Positions 1 through 5,188 of a stretch of DNA of 5,188 nucleotides are shown in pieces. A program made the translations under genes and the position numbers. The notes beneath the pieces were generated by a model, which saw nothing but the letters and a program-made list of their open reading frames with translations, searched no databases and was not told where the DNA came from. The stretch is from Alphaproteobacteria bacterium (lineage in GTDB: Bacteria > Pseudomonadota > Alphaproteobacteria > UBA9219), in NCBI GenBank assembly GCA_028865155.1, contig JAGWKW010000108.1:1-5188 (forward strand), in the 5' to 3' direction. Position 1 is the first letter of the stretch. Each line of letters begins with the position of its first letter.

Positions 1-313
1 AATCGACGAGATCATGTCTCTGGCCTTGCGCATAAATGATTACCTGTCCGGTTTGTTTCTTGGCATCGGGCTCAAGCTGGTCGATTTCAAGCTTGAATTC
101 GGGCGGCTGTGGGACAATGACGAGCTGCATATCGTGCTGGCCGACGAAATCAGTCCCGATAATTGCCGGTTGTGGGACGTCAAGACCAACGAGAAGATGG
201 ACAAGGATCGTTTCCGCCGCGATTTGGGCAAGGTCGAGGAAGCCTATCAGGAAGTCGCCAGACGGCTCGGCATCATGCCCGAGTCCGCAACCACGGAAAG
301 CGAGAAAGCGTAA
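1..313 (+). CDS. purC: SAICAR synthetase (phosphoribosylaminoimidazole-succinocarboxamide synthase), C-terminal part
   Basis: This is the 3' end of a gene that enters the window already open; the reading frame starts at base 2 and the ATG at 14 is internal. PurC joins aspartate to CAIR using ATP to make SAICAR, a cytoplasmic step of purine synthesis. The visible part (about 103 residues) carries the conserved segment LVDFKLEFG (bases 77-103) and the family's [14 protein letters not shown] (bases 137-178), followed by the usual helical tail in which a Lys/Arg/Asp-rich stretch leads to YQEVARRLG. The end is at the usual place for the family, so nothing suggests a truncated C-terminus. The stop TAA shares its last A with the ATG of purS (TAATG), which points to translational coupling. 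Assignment is by recognition of motifs; the N-terminal ATP-binding part cannot be seen. Confidence 0.96.
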   Translation, partial: IDEIMSLALRINDYLSGLFLGIGLKLVDFKLEFGRLWDNDELHIVLADEISPDNCRLWDVKTNEKMDKDRFRRDLGKVEEAYQEVARRLGIMPESATTESEKA

Positions 314-552
314 TGAAACTCCGCGTCGATGTCATGCTTAAGGAAGGCGTTCTCGACCCGCAGGGCAAAGCCATCGGCCACGCACTCGGCAATCTTGGGT
401 TCTCGGGCGTCGGAGATGTGCGCGTCGGCAAGGTTATCGAACTCGACATCGCCGAAACCGACCGCGCCAAGGCGATGGAAACGGCGAAGAAAATGGCGGA
501 AAACCTGCTTGCCAACCTTGTGATCGAGGATTTCAAGATCAGCACCCCCTAA
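313..552 (+). CDS. purS: Phosphoribosylformylglycinamidine synthase subunit PurS
   Basis: A 79-residue protein, the normal length for PurS. It starts [20 protein letters not shown] and contains the family's pattern of a first beta strand, the VLDPQGKAI(x)HAL segment (residues 13-25), GFSGVGDVRVGKVIELDI (residues 29-46) and a C-terminal helix ending in the NLVIEDFKI strand. PurS is the small subunit that bridges the glutaminase PurQ and the synthetase PurL (small form) in the FGAM synthase complex, the fourth step of de novo purine synthesis. The ATG at 313 overlaps the purC stop. A longer reading in this frame (ATG at 163) would lie inside purC and is not the start. PurS implies that PurQ and small PurL exist in this genome, but neither follows here; the next gene encodes a lipoprotein. 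Confidence 0.96.
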   Translation: MKLRVDVMLKEGVLDPQGKAIGHALGNLGFSGVGDVRVGKVIELDIAETDRAKAMETAKKMAENLLANLVIEDFKISTP

Positions 553-569
553 TTCCACACCCTCCAAGA

Positions 570-582
570 TAACGAAGCGTTA
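570..582 (+). repeat. Small inverted repeat just before the lipoprotein gene
   Basis: TAACG, three bases, CGTTA: a perfect 5-bp inverted repeat ending one base before the ATG at 583. It lies in the 30-base gap between purS and the next gene and has no T-run, so it is not a convincing terminator. If it folds in mRNA it would sit where a ribosome binding site for the 583 start should be, which slightly favours the later ATG at 610. It may also be chance. Confidence 0.3.
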
Positions 583-945
583 ATGAATTCCCTGCATGAT
601 TCGGGCGCAATGAAGTACCACACCGTGACACGCTTGTTCCTTGTTCTTGGCACATTCGCTGCGCTGGCTGCCCTGTCAGCCTGTGACACGGTGGCGGATA
701 CCGCGCCCGTGACTCCAGCCTCGGTGACGCAGCCGCCGCCGCAAACACCGGAAGAGACCATTCCCGTCATCGAGAATCCCCAGACCGAGATATGGCGGCC
801 CGGATATTGGCTGCCGCAAGACGGGCAATTCATCTGGATTCCGGGCGAGGTCATGCACCGCCCCTCGCCTACCGCCGTATGGTCGCCTGCGCATTGGATG
901 CATCATAAATACGGCTGGACGCTTATTTTAGGGCATTGGGAATAA
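583..945 (+). CDS. Putative lipoprotein with WxxGxW-type repeats
   Basis: A 120-residue protein with a lipoprotein signal peptide: Lys11 and Arg17, a hydrophobic core (residues 18-31) and a lipobox LSAC with the lipidated Cys at residue 34. The residue after Cys is Asp, which in Enterobacteria keeps lipoproteins in the inner membrane; whether that rule holds here is unknown. A Pro/Thr/Gln-rich linker (about 40-66) follows, then Trp-rich repeats: W71-RPGY-W76, W85-IPGE, W100-SPAH-W105 and W112 to GHW119. These resemble the WxxGxW repeats of small exported proteins of unknown function; I do not recognise a specific gene. No clear ribosome site precedes ATG 583. ATG 610 (residue 10) would still leave a complete signal peptide of ordinary length and may be the true start. 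Its stop lies one base before the next gene, so the two are probably co-expressed. Confidence 0.8.
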   Translation: MNSLHDSGAMKYHTVTRLFLVLGTFAALAALSACDTVADTAPVTPASVTQPPPQTPEETIPVIENPQTEIWRPGYWLPQDGQFIWIPGEVMHRPSPTAVWSPAHWMHHKYGWTLILGHWE

Positions 946-946
946 A

Positions 947-1768
947 GTGGCTTCGCCACCGGCGATAACTTTTACCGTCAATCTCGAAGATCCGACCGGG
1001 CGTTATGCGCCGGGTGAGCGTTATATTGCGATGACGCGGCGGGTTCTCGATATATGCGACGAGGCCGGATGCAAGGCAACATTCTTTGCCGTCGGGCGCG
1101 TTGCGGATTCCGCGCCGGACTTGATCCGCGACATCGCCGCGTACGGGCATGAGATCGCCTATTATGGCCGCAGCCGTGTTCCATTAACCAAAGAAGAACC
1201 CGAACGTTTCCGCCGCGAAAGCCGCGCAGACAAGGAAAAGCTCGAACAATTGGCTGGACGAGACGTGGCCGGTTTTCGCGCACCGCATTTTTCGCTGACC
1301 CCGCAAAGCCTATGGGCGCTCGATGTTCTCAACGAGCTTGGCTTCCGTTATTCATCGAGCGTGATGCCGACCGATATGACCCCGTTCGGTTTCGCCGACG
1401 CGCCGCGCGCCCCTTTCACCTGGCCTAACGGCATGATCGAATTCCCCATGCCTGTTGCCGCACTCGGCAAATACCACCTTCCTTATCTGGGCGGCCTTTA
1501 TTTTTATCTTCTGCCTGATTTTGTCGTACGCGGTTTTATCAAGAAGGCGATGGCGGACGAAATTTTATGGGCACACGCGCACCCTTACGATTTCGATCGC
1601 GAGAAAAAATTCGCCGCCGCCCCCGGAACGCCTTTTTGGATTCGTGCCGCTTTGGGTCTGGCGCGAAAAAAAGCGGCCGGAAAAATCCGCCGCTTTCTTC
1701 TTAATAGTTTCGCGCCGCCTTTGCGCGAACGGCTTCCGGATTCACCGCCTTTCTTTCTACCGTACTGA
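947..1768 (+). CDS. NodB-fold polysaccharide deacetylase-like protein, probably catalytically inactive
   Basis: A 273-residue protein, GTG start; a stop at 929-931 makes 947 the first usual start codon, and it falls one base after the lipoprotein stop. The fold is that of the NodB deacetylases, closest to the type found in exosortase/PEP-CTERM polysaccharide loci: ATFFAVGRVAD (44-54), GHEI (67-70), GFRAPHFSLTPQSLWALD (109-126), GFRYSSSVMP (132-141), GGLYFYLLP (182-190) and AHPYDFD (211-217). Those enzymes use a TVDVED motif and a metal-binding SHGxxxH. Here the first reads TVNLED (Asn12 in place of Asp) and the second YYGRSR (Tyr73 and Arg77 in place of both His). Arg111 and His212 are kept. 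No signal peptide is visible, so it should stay in the cytoplasm. The C-terminus (233-263) is rich in Arg and Lys. The fold is a confident call; loss of deacetylase activity is inferred from the missing metal ligands. Substrate or ligand is unknown. Confidence 0.86.
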   Translation: MASPPAITFTVNLEDPTGRYAPGERYIAMTRRVLDICDEAGCKATFFAVGRVADSAPDLIRDIAAYGHEIAYYGRSRVPLTKEEPERFRRESRADKEKLEQLAGRDVAGFRAPHFSLTPQSLWALDVLNELGFRYSSSVMPTDMTPFGFADAPRAPFTWPNGMIEFPMPVAALGKYHLPYLGGLYFYLLPDFVVRGFIKKAMADEILWAHAHPYDFDREKKFAAAPGTPFWIRAALGLARKKAAGKIRRFLLNSFAPPLRERLPDSPPFFLPY

Positions 1769-1795
1769 AAAGACGGTAAAATTCGTGCAAAAATA

Positions 1796-1805
1796 CGCAT
1801 ATGCG
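1796..1805. repeat. Perfect 10-bp palindrome CGCATATGCG
   Basis: A perfect palindrome in the AT-rich region between the NodB-like gene and sciP. Its centre is 32 bases from the centre of the next palindrome (1827-1838), about three helical turns, so both would face the same side of the DNA. It could be an operator for a dimeric regulator; no specific regulator is recognised. Confidence 0.4.
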
Positions 1806-1826
1806 CAAAGCAAAAATTCATTCTAA

Positions 1827-1838
1827 ATTGCATGCAAT
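1827..1838. repeat. Perfect 12-bp palindrome ATTGCATGCAAT
   Basis: A perfect 12-bp palindrome about 145 bases upstream of the sciP start. There is no G/C-rich stem with a T-run, so it does not look like an intrinsic terminator of the upstream operon. An operator is possible but unproven. Confidence 0.45.
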
Positions 1839-1880
1839 CCATTCCATTTATTGAAGATTTTTTACGGAAGTTGCGCTAAA

Positions 1881-1888
1881 TTAACCTT
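1881..1888 (+). promoter_or_regulatory. Possible CtrA half-site upstream of sciP
   Basis: TTAACCTT matches seven of eight bases of the Caulobacter CtrA half-site TTAACCAT. A second TTAG lies nine bases after the TTAA, so a full TTAA-N7-TTAA site is not present. It sits about 95 bases before the sciP start in a non-coding AT-rich stretch. In Caulobacter sciP is part of the CtrA circuit, which makes a site here plausible, but a short AT-rich match can occur by chance. I see no convincing -35/-10 pair in 1769-1981. Confidence 0.35.
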
Positions 1889-1971
1889 ACCTGTTAGCCG
1901 TATTTTAAAAGGTTCGGGGTTATGCTCGGCCTACATTTCGACATTCTTGTACTCTAACTTTTTATTTCAAT

Positions 1972-1975
1972 GGAG
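1972..1975 (+). promoter_or_regulatory. Ribosome binding site that fixes the sciP start
   Basis: GGAG lies six bases before ATG 1982. An in-frame ATG at 1970 overlaps this site and has no such motif in front of it, so 1982 is the better start. Confidence 0.75.
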
Positions 1976-1981
1976 TTGATT

Positions 1982-2311
1982 ATGAACCAGCCCCCAGCCG
2001 CTTTTACGACCGTCGGCGAACAGGTCAAAATCGTCCGCCTTTCGGGCGAGTCGCGCGAGAAAGATCTCGAAAAGCTTCCCCCCACCAACACTAAGCGCTG
2101 GGTCACGCGCCGCAAGGCGCAGGTCGTCGCGGCGGTGCGCAGCGGGTTGCTGACTTTCGAAGAAGCGTGCGAACGCTATCGCCTGTCGGAAGAGGAATTC
2201 CGATCGTGGATCAACCTGCTCGACCGCCACGGCGTGCGCGGGTTGCGCGCGACGCAGATGCAGAAATACCGTCCGGCCGAAGAACGCCACGCCCACGCGG
2301 CGGCGGAATAA
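1982..2311 (+). CDS. sciP: SciP-like cell-cycle regulator (DUF1153 family)
   Basis: A 109-residue protein with the strongly conserved DUF1153 core at residues 31-97: KLPPTNTKRWVTRRKAQVVA, then VRSGLLTFEEACERYRLSEEEF and the HGVRGLRATQMQKYR end. The core contains a helix-turn-helix (about 44-77). In Caulobacter, SciP binds DNA and CtrA and blocks activation of CtrA target genes in swarmer cells, thereby helping to time the cell cycle and motility genes. The core is close to the family; the first 30 residues (with VKIVRLSGESREKD) and the His/Ala-rich tail are less typical. It is transcribed alone, from an AT-rich upstream region with a possible CtrA half-site, and its stop directly abuts the stop of the convergent transferase gene. 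The function is transferred from Caulobacter; in other Alphaproteobacteria the targets may differ. Confidence 0.9.
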   Translation: MNQPPAAFTTVGEQVKIVRLSGESREKDLEKLPPTNTKRWVTRRKAQVVAAVRSGLLTFEEACERYRLSEEEFRSWINLLDRHGVRGLRATQMQKYRPAEERHAHAAAE

Positions 2312-3016
2312 CTAGCTTCGTTTGGGAATATCGAGTCCCCGCGCGACCGCCGGGCGCGCGATGAATGCGTCGAGCGCACGGGCGACATGCGGAAAATCGG
2401 GAAAGCCGACGAGATCGCCCGCGCCATAGAAACCGATCAGGTTGCGCACCCACGGCAAAATCGCCATATCGGCGATCGTATATTCGTCCCCCATCATCCA
2501 GGCGCGGTTCGCGAGCCGCCCGTTCAGCACGCCAAGCAAACGCTTCGATTCCGCGACATAGCGGTCACGCGGGCGTTTGTCTTCAAAATCCTTGCCGCCG
2601 AATTTGACGAAGAAGCCAAGCTGGCCGAACATTGGGCCGATGCCGCCCATCTGGAACATGAGCCATTGGATGGTTTCGTAACGCCCCGCGGCATCCCTGG
2701 GCAGGAACATCCCGGCTTTTTCTGCCAGATAAACCATAATTGCGCCGGATTCGAACAGGCCGAACGGATTTCCGTCCGGGCCGTCGGGGTCGAGGATCGC
2801 GGGAATTTTATTGTTCGGGTTAAGCGACAGGAATTCGGGGGACGTCTGGTCGTTGGCCTCGAAGCTGACAAGATGGGGCTCATAGGGCAGGCCCGTTTCT
2901 TCGAGCAGGATCGAAACCTTGACGCCGTTGGGTGTCGGCAGCGAATAAAGCTGGATGCGGTCCGGATGCTGCGCCGGCCATTTTTTCGTAACCGGAAAAG
3001 CGGAAAGATCGGTCAT
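2312..3016 (-). CDS. Glutathione S-transferase family protein, Nu-class (YghU/YfcG-like)
   Basis: A 234-residue protein with an N-terminal thioredoxin-like domain and a C-terminal helical domain. Motifs: LYSLPTPNGVKVSILLEE (23-40, with TPNG at 28-31), NPNNKIPAI (66-74, with the cis-Pro), FESGAI (88-93, glutathione gamma-glutamyl contact), WLMFQMGGIGPMFGQ (118-132) and the folding motif YTIADMA (179-185). TPNG and the GxGPMxGQ segment are typical of E. coli YghU and YfcG, which show disulfide-bond reductase activity with glutathione; the class is therefore confident but the natural substrate is not known. The start is ATG 3016 because AGGA (3024-3027) lies seven bases before it; a TTG at 3034 would add six residues and overlap this site. 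It follows rnj by 23 bases on the same strand, so it is probably read from the rnj promoter. Confidence 0.92.
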   Translation of the reverse strand: MTDLSAFPVTKKWPAQHPDRIQLYSLPTPNGVKVSILLEETGLPYEPHLVSFEANDQTSPEFLSLNPNNKIPAILDPDGPDGNPFGLFESGAIMVYLAEKAGMFLPRDAAGRYETIQWLMFQMGGIGPMFGQLGFFVKFGGKDFEDKRPRDRYVAESKRLLGVLNGRLANRAWMMGDEYTIADMAILPWVRNLIGFYGAGDLVGFPDFPHVARALDAFIARPAVARGLDIPKRS

Positions 3017-3023
3017 GGCATTT

Positions 3024-3030
3024 TCCTTTC
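3024..3030 (-). promoter_or_regulatory. Ribosome binding site of the glutathione S-transferase gene
   Basis: On the minus strand GAAAGGA, with AGGA seven bases before ATG 3016. It sits in the 23-base gap after rnj and decides between ATG 3016 and the upstream TTG. Confidence 0.75.
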
Positions 3031-3039
3031 GCAAAGCTG

Positions 3040-4722
3040 TTAAACCCTCACCACATGCACGTCCGTCACCGGCTTCTTGCCGTGAACGTCCCGGATATGG
3101 CGGCGGACGGCCAAAGCCACCGCATGGCGCACGGCGGCATCGTCTATACGCGTCGATTTTGGCATTTCTTCGACAGCGTCATGCGCGATGGCGGACAGAT
3201 TTCCCTGCAGCGTCGCCTCGCCTTCGCCATCAATAAGCCCCATCAATGACACCTGCGGGTCGCGCACGACCTTGCCCGTGGCATCCATGGCCAGCGTCAC
3301 AACCACCGCGCCATTGGTGCTTAATTTGCGCCTGTCCTTGCCCACGCTGTGGTCGAGGCGGCGCAAGACTTTGCCGTCCAGCCCCCAGCGCCCATTCGTC
3401 ACTTCCGCCACGACTTCGTGCGCATCGGGGCCGATGCGAATGATCTGGCCATTTTCGGGTATCAACGTATGCGGTACCTGGCATTCCTTGGCGATGCGCG
3501 CATGTTCGTTCTGATGCCGTGGCTCGCCATGCACCGGCATGACCAGATGCGGGCGCACCCATTGATAAAGCTGTGTCAGTTCGTCCTGCGCCGGATGGCC
3601 GGAAACGTGAATGGGCGCATCGTCGCTCGTGATGATATGCAGGCCGCGTGCGATCAGATTGTTTTGCAGCTTGGCAATCGCGCGTTCGTTGCCCGGAATG
3701 TCGCGCGACGAGAAAACAACCGTGTCACCCGCATCGAGTTCGATTTCGGGATGATCGCCAACCGCAATACGGGACAGAGCGGCACGCGACTCGCCCTGGC
3801 AGCCAGTCGAAATAATCACGATCTTGTCGCGCGGCATGCGCATCGCTTCGTCTTCGCTGAGAAAATCGTTGAATTCGGGCAGATAGCCGCATTCCTCGGC
3901 CACTTCGGCATTGCGCCAGATCGACCGCCCGACCAGCGTGACCTGCCGCCCGTTGCGCCTGGCGGCTTCGGCGATGGATTTGAGCCGCGCGACGTTGCTT
4001 GAGAAACAGGTGACGACGATGCGGTTGTTGATCGTGCCAAAGAGCTTGATAAGCTCGTCATGCACCTCGCGTTCCGACCCCGAATGGCCGGGCACGAGCG
4101 CGTTGGTCGAATCCCCGACCACGGCCATGACGCCGTTTGCCCCGAGATCGCGCAGTTTTTGTTCTTCGCTGACATCGCCGACGATAGGATCGGGATCGAG
4201 CTTCCAGTCGCCGGTATGCAGAACCATGCCGTGCTTCGTCGTCAGCGCGAGCATGTTCGATTCCGGGATCGAATGGGTGATATGGATAAAGTCGCCCTTG
4301 AAGGGGCCGATTTCGAACGACGCACCCTTGGGCGGAAGTTCGATCAGGCGGACCTTCTGTTTGAAATCTGTATAGCCGAGTTTATGGCGGATAAGATCGG
4401 CCGTGAATTTGGTCGCATAGACGGGGCATTGCAGTTGCGACCATAAATATTCGATTGCGCCGATATGGTCTTCATGCCCATGCGTGACGACAAGCCCGAC
4501 CAGATCGTCGCGGTTTTCGGCGATGAAGGAGATATCCGGCATAATGACTTCGATACCGGGCGTGGTTTCGTCGGGAAAGGTCACGCCGCAATCGACCATG
4601 AGCCATTTCCCCGCCGTGCCGTAGAGGCTCAGATTCATGCCGATTTCGCCCGCGCCGCCCAAAGACAAATACCACAGCGCATCGTCGGGCGGACGATGCA
4701 GGGATGTACGCGAACCGGTCAT
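3040..4722 (-). CDS. rnj: Ribonuclease J
   Basis: A complete 560-residue metallo-beta-lactamase/beta-CASP nuclease, the normal length for RNase J. Metal ligands are all visible: HGHEDH (81-86), His150 in THS, Asp172 in TGDWK and His398 in PVHGE. The beta-CASP domain has GDSTNA (203-208), TCFSSNVAR (238-246), STGCQGE (305-311) and HVSGHP (372-377), the pocket that holds the 5' phosphate. The C-terminal domain (about 450-560) is present. RNase J degrades and matures RNA as a 5'-to-3' exonuclease and endonuclease; in Sinorhizobium it is needed for rRNA 5' maturation. The ATG at 4722 is preceded by AAAGG (4732-4736) nine bases away. The gene is followed at 23 bases by a glutathione S-transferase gene. 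No key residue is missing. Confidence in the family is very high. Confidence 0.98.
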   Translation of the reverse strand: MTGSRTSLHRPPDDALWYLSLGGAGEIGMNLSLYGTAGKWLMVDCGVTFPDETTPGIEVIMPDISFIAENRDDLVGLVVTHGHEDHIGAIEYLWSQLQCPVYATKFTADLIRHKLGYTDFKQKVRLIELPPKGASFEIGPFKGDFIHITHSIPESNMLALTTKHGMVLHTGDWKLDPDPIVGDVSEEQKLRDLGANGVMAVVGDSTNALVPGHSGSEREVHDELIKLFGTINNRIVVTCFSSNVARLKSIAEAARRNGRQVTLVGRSIWRNAEVAEECGYLPEFNDFLSEDEAMRMPRDKIVIISTGCQGESRAALSRIAVGDHPEIELDAGDTVVFSSRDIPGNERAIAKLQNNLIARGLHIITSDDAPIHVSGHPAQDELTQLYQWVRPHLVMPVHGEPRHQNEHARIAKECQVPHTLIPENGQIIRIGPDAHEVVAEVTNGRWGLDGKVLRRLDHSVGKDRRKLSTNGAVVVTLAMDATGKVVRDPQVSLMGLIDGEGEATLQGNLSAIAHDAVEEMPKSTRIDDAAVRHAVALAVRRHIRDVHGKKPVTDVHVVRV

Positions 4723-4760
4723 GAAATAACGCCTTTATCATCTTGCTTTAAGAGGCGATA

Positions 4761-4789
4761 GCTATAGGCGGTTTTGGTTGTATGAGCAA
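4761..4789 (-). promoter_or_regulatory. Candidate sigma-70-type promoter for rnj
   Basis: On the minus strand TTGCTC (4784-4789), a spacer of exactly 17 bases, and TATAGC (4761-4766). The match is TTG in the -35 box and TATA in the -10 box. Transcription would start near 4754 and leave a leader of about 30 bases before ATG 4722. The -35 box overlaps the inverted repeat at 4783-4796 and the stop region of the upstream gene. Read by eye, so moderate confidence. Confidence 0.45.
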
Positions 4790-4796
4790 ATGCTCA
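4783..4796. repeat. Inverted repeat TGAGCA-AA-TGCTCA at the end of the unknown minus-strand gene
   Basis: Perfect 6-bp arms around AA; it includes the stop codon (4794-4796) of the upstream gene and overlaps the candidate rnj -35 box. On the minus strand it is followed by TACAACC, not a T-run, so it is not a standard terminator. It could be an operator or a weak hairpin that separates the two genes. Confidence 0.4.
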
Positions 4797-5188
4797 GGCA
4801 ATGGGGGCGAACAGGGAATTGACGGCGTTTTTCTTGTCCCCGGACGCGAACGCATCAGTGGACGAGGTTGCGCCGGCGACGTTCATCTGACCCAGCACCA
4901 GCGCCGCGAACAAAGTCGAGGAGCCGGACAGGTCGATACCACTCGCCCCCATCGTGCCGCGCAGACCAACTGAAGCCGGCGTGCCTTCCGAGGAAGTTCC
5001 ATAACGGGAAGTCGAAAGCGATGCGAAAACATCCTTGGCCGTCGGCAAGCCGGAGATCGCACCTGCCGTGGCTGCCGCCGTTTTGGCTTTGGCATAAGTC
5101 ATGTCGTCGGCAGCATTCGCGACCTGAATCGCATTGTCTGAAGTGCCGAATTTCTGCGCGAAGTGGTTATAGATTTGCTGCACACTGC
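4794..5188 (-). CDS. Ala/Ser/Thr-rich protein of unknown function, C-terminal part
   Basis: The frame is open from the stop at 4794 to the right edge of the window, so the start is probably outside; a GTG at 5183 is possible but nothing shows it is used. At least 129 residues are visible. The first part (QQIYNHFAQKFGTSDNAIQVANAADD) is ordinary and probably helical; the rest is low in complexity, rich in Ala (about 25), Ser and Thr with many Gly, and has no Cys or Trp. A weakly hydrophobic stretch, LFAALVLGQMNVAGA, is too short and polar for a clear membrane span. I do not recognise the family. The composition is that of many secreted or surface proteins, but no signal peptide can be seen because the N-terminus is missing. 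The gene ends 71 bases before rnj, and a promoter-like site lies between them, so the two need not be one operon. Confidence 0.6.
   Translation of the reverse strand, partial: SVQQIYNHFAQKFGTSDNAIQVANAADDMTYAKAKTAAATAGAISGLPTAKDVFASLSTSRYGTSSEGTPASVGLRGTMGASGIDLSGSSTLFAALVLGQMNVAGATSSTDAFASGDKKNAVNSLFAPIA

Noticed and set aside
163..312. Longer start for purS at 163
   Set aside because: It would lie inside purC in another frame, and PurS proteins begin at the MKLRVDV start at 313.
1758..1778. Inverted repeat TACCGT...ACGGTA around the stop of the NodB-like gene, as a possible terminator
   Set aside because: Only six pairs with a nine-base loop, and followed by AAAATTCG rather than a T-run; not convincing as an intrinsic terminator.
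1455..1826. Open frame of 123 codons with a hydrophobic N-terminus overlapping the end of the NodB-like gene
   Set aside because: It is a frame-shifted shadow of the conserved GGLYFYLLPDFV region, with no ribosome site, and its apparent membrane segment comes from that same codon run.
3017..3034. TTG start at 3034 for the transferase
   Set aside because: It overlaps the ribosome site that serves ATG 3016, and the added residues RKENA are simply the translated site.
2387..3043. Long open frame of 218 codons on the plus strand, antisense to the glutathione S-transferase gene
   Set aside because: The opposite strand encodes a clear transferase with all family motifs; the antisense translation has no recognisable domain and follows from the codon bias of a GC-rich gene.
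3349..4002. Open frame of 217 codons on the plus strand, antisense to rnj
   Set aside because: It lies wholly inside the well-conserved RNase J gene and its translation looks like no protein family.
1..5188. Search for CRISPR repeats, tRNA genes, insertion sequence ends, toxin-antitoxin or defence genes
   Set aside because: No repeated units, cloverleaf-like structures, terminal repeats or matching protein motifs were seen; all longer coding segments are explained by the listed genes.

Overview
The window looks like ordinary chromosome from an alphaproteobacterium. The strongest sign is a DUF1153/SciP protein, a cell-cycle regulator family known from Alphaproteobacteria. A purC-purS arrangement and a single alphaproteobacterial-type RNase J fit this. 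The genes are fairly GC-rich and tightly packed. I see no mobile element, CRISPR array, tRNA or rRNA, and no sign of recent transfer.

Left part (1-1768, plus strand): the 3' end of purC overlaps purS by one base (TAATG). After 30 bases comes a small lipoprotein with tryptophan-rich WxxGxW-like repeats. One base after its stop, a GTG-started gene encodes a NodB-fold (polysaccharide deacetylase-like) protein. This reads as one operon: two purine-biosynthesis genes followed by two envelope-type genes. The gene normally expected after purS, purQ, is not there. The NodB-like protein is the most interesting item. At the positions of the family's catalytic Asp and its two metal-binding His (H-x3-H) it has Asn, Tyr and Arg, so it looks like a pseudoenzyme.

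Middle (1769-2311): an AT-rich intergenic stretch of about 213 bases holds two perfect palindromes spaced about three helical turns apart and a CtrA-like half-site (TTAACCTT). It leads into sciP, which encodes the small DNA-binding protein that restrains CtrA-activated transcription in Caulobacter.

Right part (2312-5188, minus strand): reading leftwards, an Ala/Ser/Thr-rich protein of unknown function (5' end outside the window) is followed by a promoter-like region, then rnj (RNase J, complete, catalytic motifs intact), then a Nu-class-type glutathione S-transferase 23 bases downstream. rnj and the transferase are probably co-transcribed. The transferase gene meets sciP tail to tail with no base between the two stop codons.
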